DNA of 37,410 bases, taken from positions 1 to 37,410 of the forward strand of contig CAMBEI010000020.1 of NCBI GenBank assembly GCA_945865645.1, written 5' to 3'. The notes under the pieces were generated by a model that worked only from the letters and a program-made list of their open reading frames with translations, was not told the DNA's origin and did no database searches. Made by a program: the position numbers and the translations under genes. How positions within the stretch are numbered: position 1 is the first letter of the stretch; every line of letters begins with the position of its first letter. Below are positions 34,695 to 37,410 of this stretch, in pieces. This DNA is from Chitinophaga pinensis (GTDB lineage: Bacteria > Bacteroidota > Bacteroidia > Chitinophagales > Chitinophagaceae).

Positions 34695-34764
34695 TTTTTT
34701 AACCACCCTAACCTTTAAATAGAGAAAGTGTAGTTTAGACAACATTGGGTAAAAATGCAAAACG

Positions 34765-35211
34765 ATGCAGGTAATATTAATACAAGATGTAAATAATTTA
34801 GGTGGTGTTAATGAATTGGTAACTGTTAAAAATGGTTATGGCCGTAATTATCTAATACCAAGCAAGCTGGCTATTGAAGCAAGTCCTTCCAACTTAAAAA
34901 TGATGGAAGAAAAAAAGAAGCAGCAGGCAAAAAAAGAGGTTAAATTAATGGCTGAATTAAACAGTGTAATTACTGTTTTAAAAGCTGGTGCTTTAAAGCT
35001 TGGAGCTAAGACTGGCACAAGTGGCAAGATATTTGGCAGTGTAACTTCTGTTCAAATTGCGCGTGCAATTAAAGAACAAAAGGGTTATGAGATTGATCGT
35101 CGTCGTATCTCAATTTTAGATGAGGTAAAAGAACTTGGCACTTTTAAAGCGAGTATTGATTTTGGTAACGGTAATGAAACCGAAGTTGAATTTGAAGTAA
35201 TTGCTGAATAA
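34765..35211 (+). CDS. rplI: 50S ribosomal protein L9
   Basis: L9 binds 23S rRNA near the L1 stalk and affects frame maintenance. The 148-residue protein starts with MQVILIQDVNNLGG, the N-terminal domain with the NGYGRNYLIPSKLA signature, then a long helix (KMMEEKKKQQAKKEVKLMAEL) and a C-terminal domain. It ends the operon and is followed 20 bp later by a strong terminator. Confidence 0.97.
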   Translation: MQVILIQDVNNLGGVNELVTVKNGYGRNYLIPSKLAIEASPSNLKMMEEKKKQQAKKEVKLMAELNSVITVLKAGALKLGAKTGTSGKIFGSVTSVQIARAIKEQKGYEIDRRRISILDEVKELGTFKASIDFGNGNETEVEFEVIAE

Positions 35212-35231
35212 TTTTAAATTATAAATTTGTA

Positions 35232-35267
35232 AAAAAAAGGCCTTGCTATAAAGCAAGGCCTTTTTTT
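35232..35267 (+). terminator. Rho-independent terminator of the rpsF-rpsR-rplI operon
   Basis: A long perfect stem, A-tract plus GGCCTTGC (35232-35246) against GCAAGGCC plus seven Ts (35253-35267), with a 6-nt loop TATAAA. The A-rich 5' arm also makes a minus-strand terminator possible. Confidence 0.93.
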
Positions 35268-35420
35268 ATTGTTTGTACTATATACTATATGATTTAATAG
35301 GGCATTATTGTTTTTTTGAAATTTATTTGTATTAAAAATAAATAAAAGTATGATTTTAACTGCCTGATTTTAAATAGATTGTAATATAATGTTCATTTTT
35401 TTAAGTATTTTAAGACCAAC

Positions 35421-35452
35421 TTGACTATTTATTAAGGAAAATGCTATCTTTA
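35421..35452 (+). promoter_or_regulatory. Candidate promoter of the RRM gene
   Basis: TTG (35421-35423), a 21-nt spacer and TATCTTTA (35445-35452) resemble the Bacteroidota boxes, with the last G of TAnnTTTG replaced by A. It would give a 5' leader of about 115 nt. Confidence 0.5.
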
Positions 35453-35573
35453 CTATTGTAATTAATGGTTTTAGTTTTTCGCTATTGGCTGAAGTAGCTT
35501 TTTTGAAGTCCGATTCAGTACATTGTAACAACTAAGTCATTACGTTTTTATTTATTAATTAAAAGTTTTTACA

Positions 35574-35966
35574 ATGAACATTTATGTAGGAAATCTTAGT
35601 TGGTCTATGACTGATGACGATTTAATGAATCTCTTCACAGAGCATGGTACTGTTACAAGTGCTAAAATTTTGAAAGACAAGATGAACGGCCGTAGTAAAG
35701 GATTTGGTTTTGTTGAAATGGAAGACGATGAGGCTGCTAAAGCTGCAATCGCTGCCTTAAATGAGATTGAAGTTCAGGGTCGTAAATTAATCGTTAACGA
35801 ATCTCAACCACGTCAAGAAGGCGATCGTCCAAAACGCAGTTTTGGTGGTGGCGGTGGTGGCTACAAGAAAAGTGGCGGCTACGGTGGCGGTGGAAATCGT
35901 GGCGGCTACGGTGGCGGTGGAAACCGTGACGGTGGTGACGGAGGTTACAACAGAGGCGGTTATTAA
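35574..35966 (+). CDS. RRM-type RNA-binding protein with a Gly-rich tail
   Basis: This 130-residue protein has one RNA recognition motif (residues 1-78): RNP2 IYVGNL at 3-8 and RNP1 KGFGFVEM at 42-49, with the aromatic positions intact. Residues 90-130 are glycine-rich with a tandem GGYGGGGNR repeat (101-109, 110-118). Such single-RRM, Gly-rich proteins are known from cyanobacteria and Bacteroidota and may act as RNA chaperones or regulators. The targets are not defined by sequence. It has its own promoter, a long leader and its own terminator, suggesting post-transcriptional control. Confidence 0.93.
   Translation: MNIYVGNLSWSMTDDDLMNLFTEHGTVTSAKILKDKMNGRSKGFGFVEMEDDEAAKAAIAALNEIEVQGRKLIVNESQPRQEGDRPKRSFGGGGGGYKKSGGYGGGGNRGGYGGGGNRDGGDGGYNRGGY
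35874..35927 (+). repeat. 27-bp tandem repeat, two copies
   Basis: Two 27-bp units, 35874-35900 and 35901-35927, differ at one base (T/C in the last but one codon, silent in Asn). They encode GGYGGGGNR twice in the RRM protein. Copy-number variation would lengthen the tail by 9 residues per unit. Confidence 0.9.
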
Positions 35967-35987
35967 TTTTATGATACAACCTTATTT

Positions 35988-36020
35988 AAAAAATCCTTTC
36001 TTTTACGAAAGGATTTTTTT
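35988..36020 (+). terminator. Rho-independent terminator after the RRM gene
   Basis: A 13-bp stem (35988-36000 against 36007-36019) with a 6-nt loop and a run of seven Ts, 21 bp after the stop codon. Confidence 0.93.
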
Positions 36021-36041
36021 TATTTATTTAATAATTAAGAG

Positions 36042-36308
36042 ATGTTAAGCAATAATGATATACTAAAAAAAATTAGGGTGGCGCTTGCTTTACGCAATGA
36101 TGATATTATTGAGATATTAAAGTTGGTTGACTTTGAAATCACTAAAGGTGCTTTGGGTGATCTATTTAGAAATGAAGATCATCCTGGGTTTGTAGAAGCT
36201 GGAGATCAGTTGTTACGTAATTTTTTAAATGGGTTAATTATTTATAAAAGGGGTAAGTTAAGTGAGCTAAAAAATATTGACAGAGATAATACTAAAGATA
36301 GTAATTGA
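36042..36308 (+). CDS. Half-length DUF1456 / YehS-like protein
   Basis: The 88-residue protein matches a single DUF1456 repeat: MLSNNDILKKIRVALALRNDDIIEIL (residues 1-26), then KGALGDLFRNEDHPGF and LLRNFLNGLIIYKRGK. E. coli YehS and most relatives, as I recall, have about 150 residues with two such repeats; this one stops after the first with a charged tail (LKNIDRDNTKDSN). The function of the family is unknown. It starts 22 bp after the preceding terminator, with an AAGAG sequence just before the ATG. Whether the second half was lost cannot be told without relatives, and I see no remnant in the downstream frame. Confidence 0.75.
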   Translation: MLSNNDILKKIRVALALRNDDIIEILKLVDFEITKGALGDLFRNEDHPGFVEAGDQLLRNFLNGLIIYKRGKLSELKNIDRDNTKDSN

Positions 36309-36385
36309 GCTAGCCACTGAGTAGGAATTCAGAGCGAGAATACTGGTTAAGTTCAAAAAATATACGGAGAAGAAGAATGGATGGG

Positions 36386-36613
36386 TTAATTAACTTTTTT
36401 AGGAGGTAGGTCAAAAGCACTCGCTTCGTGCAAAAAATTATCTTTATGAGCCCCATCGCAAAACGGCTTATTTTTAGAAAGACCACAGCGGCAAATACCA
36501 ACTACTTCTCTTCCTTGTAAATTATAAACACCCCCATTACGGTCAACAATTTCAAAATCGCCTTCAATTTTTAGAGATCCGTTAGTGTTTACGGTAATTT
36601 TAGTGTTAGCCAT
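36386..36613 (-). CDS. Small CDGSH-type iron-sulfur protein
   Basis: The 75-residue protein contains one CDGSH motif: CRCGLSKNKPFCDGAH, with the three Cys and the His that bind a 2Fe-2S cluster (C-x-C-x2-S-x3-P-x-C-D-G-A-H). Before it lies a beta-rich part (KITVNTNGSLKIEGDFEIV), typical of the bacterial short forms. Possible roles are redox sensing or cluster transfer; no partner is visible. It is convergent with the DUF1456-like gene and upstream of an rRNA operon end on the same strand. Confidence 0.92.
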   Translation of the reverse strand: MANTKITVNTNGSLKIEGDFEIVDRNGGVYNLQGREVVGICRCGLSKNKPFCDGAHKDNFLHEASAFDLPPKKVN

Positions 36614-36757
36614 TTAGATAGTTATTTAGATTAGATAATAATGTGTCGATGGTTTATTATATATAAACACGAGCTATTGATTTTTGTTTTAAAGAAATGT
36701 TATGAATTAGCACATATTTTTATATATACTGAAGCAAAGTATTATTATAGTATAAAT

Positions 36758-36795
36758 TAAAAAAGCCTCTCAGTTTTCTGAAAGGCTTTTTAAAT
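36758..36795 (-). terminator. Terminator of the rRNA operon
   Basis: A hairpin with arms of about 14 nt (one mismatch) and a 4-nt loop, A/T-flanked, sits a few bases beyond the 5S 3' end on the minus strand and ends in a run of Ts. It fits the end of the rrn operon. Confidence 0.85.
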
Positions 36796-36800
36796 AAATA

Positions 36801-36909
36801 TGGCAGCTACCTACTCTCCCGCATTGTTGTGCAGTACCATCGGCCATGAGGGGCTTAACTTCTCTGTTCGGTATGGGAAGAGGTGAACACCCTCGGCAAA
36901 ACCACCATA
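36801..36909 (-). rRNA. rrf: 5S ribosomal RNA
   Basis: The minus strand reads a canonical 5S rRNA: TGGTGG at the 5' end pairing with the 3' end, CACCTCTTCCCAT and CCGAACAGAGAAGTTAAGCC in the middle, and GGGAGAGTAGGT near the 3' end. Length is about 107-109 nt. It lies about 110 nt downstream of the 23S 3' end, with no tRNA between them. The exact ends are approximate by a few bases. Confidence 0.97.
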
Positions 36910-36994
36910 AGGCGATTTGTCGGGACTAACTAAAAGTTAGATGACAATAATAATGTGACATATTGGAATAAGGAGTAAAGTAGAGTAAAAAATA

Positions 36995-37021
36995 TTTTTA
37001 TTTTTCTTACGAAAAATAAAA

Positions 37022-37022
<1 letters not shown>
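36995..37022 (-). other. 12-bp AU hairpin with a GNRA tetraloop in the 23S-5S spacer
   Basis: On the minus strand a perfect 12-bp stem (37022-37011 with 37006-36995) is capped by GTAA, a GNRA tetraloop closed by C-G. It begins at about the 23S mature 3' end. It may be a processing or stabilising element of the precursor. Confidence 0.7.

Positions 37023-37410
<388 letters not shown>

Larger units (their letters stand above)
35212..35573 (+). other. Gene-free 362 bp: terminator, then promoter and leader of the RRM gene
   Basis: It starts with the rplI operon terminator (35232-35267). The middle is AT-rich without a convincing ORF. A candidate promoter (35421-35452) and a leader of about 115 nt to the ATG at 35574 follow. 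Inside the leader, CTGAA (35488-35492) pairs with TTCAG (35515-35519), and short GTAA/TTAC repeats follow further down; both could form weak hairpins. Confidence 0.6.

Noticed and set aside
35794..36048. Overlapping frames on both strands over the RRM Gly-rich tail, with Val/Thr- or His/Arg-rich proteins
   Set aside because: They are out-of-frame readings of the GGN repeats; the compositions follow from the repeat and not from selection.
36310..36501. Minus-strand frame next to and overlapping the CDGSH gene
   Set aside because: It reads another frame of the CDGSH gene and its downstream spacer; the CDGSH frame with its motif is the real one.
36910..37021. A tRNA gene in the 23S-5S spacer
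   Set aside because: The spacer is short and AT-rich, with no cloverleaf, T-loop or CCA-like pattern.

Overview
The window is AT-rich chromosomal DNA from a member of the Bacteroidota, most likely a Chitinophagaceae-like lineage (phylum fairly sure, family an inference). The pointers are a secreted nuclease with a type IX secretion (T9SS) C-terminal sorting domain, promoters of the Bacteroidota form TTG/TTTG - about 20 nt - TAnnTTTG, few Shine-Dalgarno sequences, separate nuoC and nuoD with a short NuoG, and many small proteins with N-terminal signals ending in AQ or SQ. Nearly everything is housekeeping. I found no prophage, insertion sequence, CRISPR array, tRNA, toxin-antitoxin pair or defence island.

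Layout. 1-13499 (minus strand) is a complex I operon, nuoABCDEFGHIJKLMN, with nuoN cut by the left edge. A small secreted NTF2/DUF4440-like gene sits between nuoE and nuoF, and a 190-bp spacer separates nuoC from nuoD. 13506-16508 (minus) is a three-gene unit: a small membrane protein, a PstS-like lipoprotein and a periplasmic TPR protein, closed by a hairpin terminator just before the nuo promoter. 16814-18652 (plus) is a low-molecular-weight phosphotyrosine phosphatase followed by hisS. A thiolase (minus) abuts hisS tail to tail. 20113-23771 (plus) holds rlmN, a Lys-rich Spy-like periplasmic protein, and two overlapping pseudouridine synthase genes (RluB-type and RluA-type). 23853-29349 (minus) holds rimM, rpsP, ffh and sucA (transcribed in the order sucA-ffh, rpsP, rimM). 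29553-33830 holds a small membrane protein, rpsT, a T9SS-secreted endonuclease I and a secreted M14 metallopeptidase. 34074-35211 is the rpsF-rpsR-rplI ribosomal operon. 35574-36613 holds an RRM RNA-binding protein with a long leader, a half-length DUF1456/YehS-like protein and a CDGSH iron-sulfur protein. 36758-37410 is the 3' end of an rRNA operon on the minus strand: partial 23S, a spacer hairpin, 5S and the terminator.

How the genes work together. Complex I and SucA link the TCA cycle to respiration. A large share of the rest serves translation: ribosomal proteins S16, S20, S6, S18 and L9, RimM, HisS, RlmN, two pseudouridine synthases, Ffh and rRNA. Several of these share an extended -7 promoter motif close to TAYCTTTGCWGCC. 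For rlmN, rimM and the phosphatase gene this element ends only 4-6 nt before the start codon, which suggests leaderless or near-leaderless mRNAs. No obviously new multi-gene system is present. The best leads are the NTF2-like gene inside the nuo operon, the PstS-like/TPR/membrane trio without any Pst transporter, the structured RRM leader and the recurrent promoter motif.
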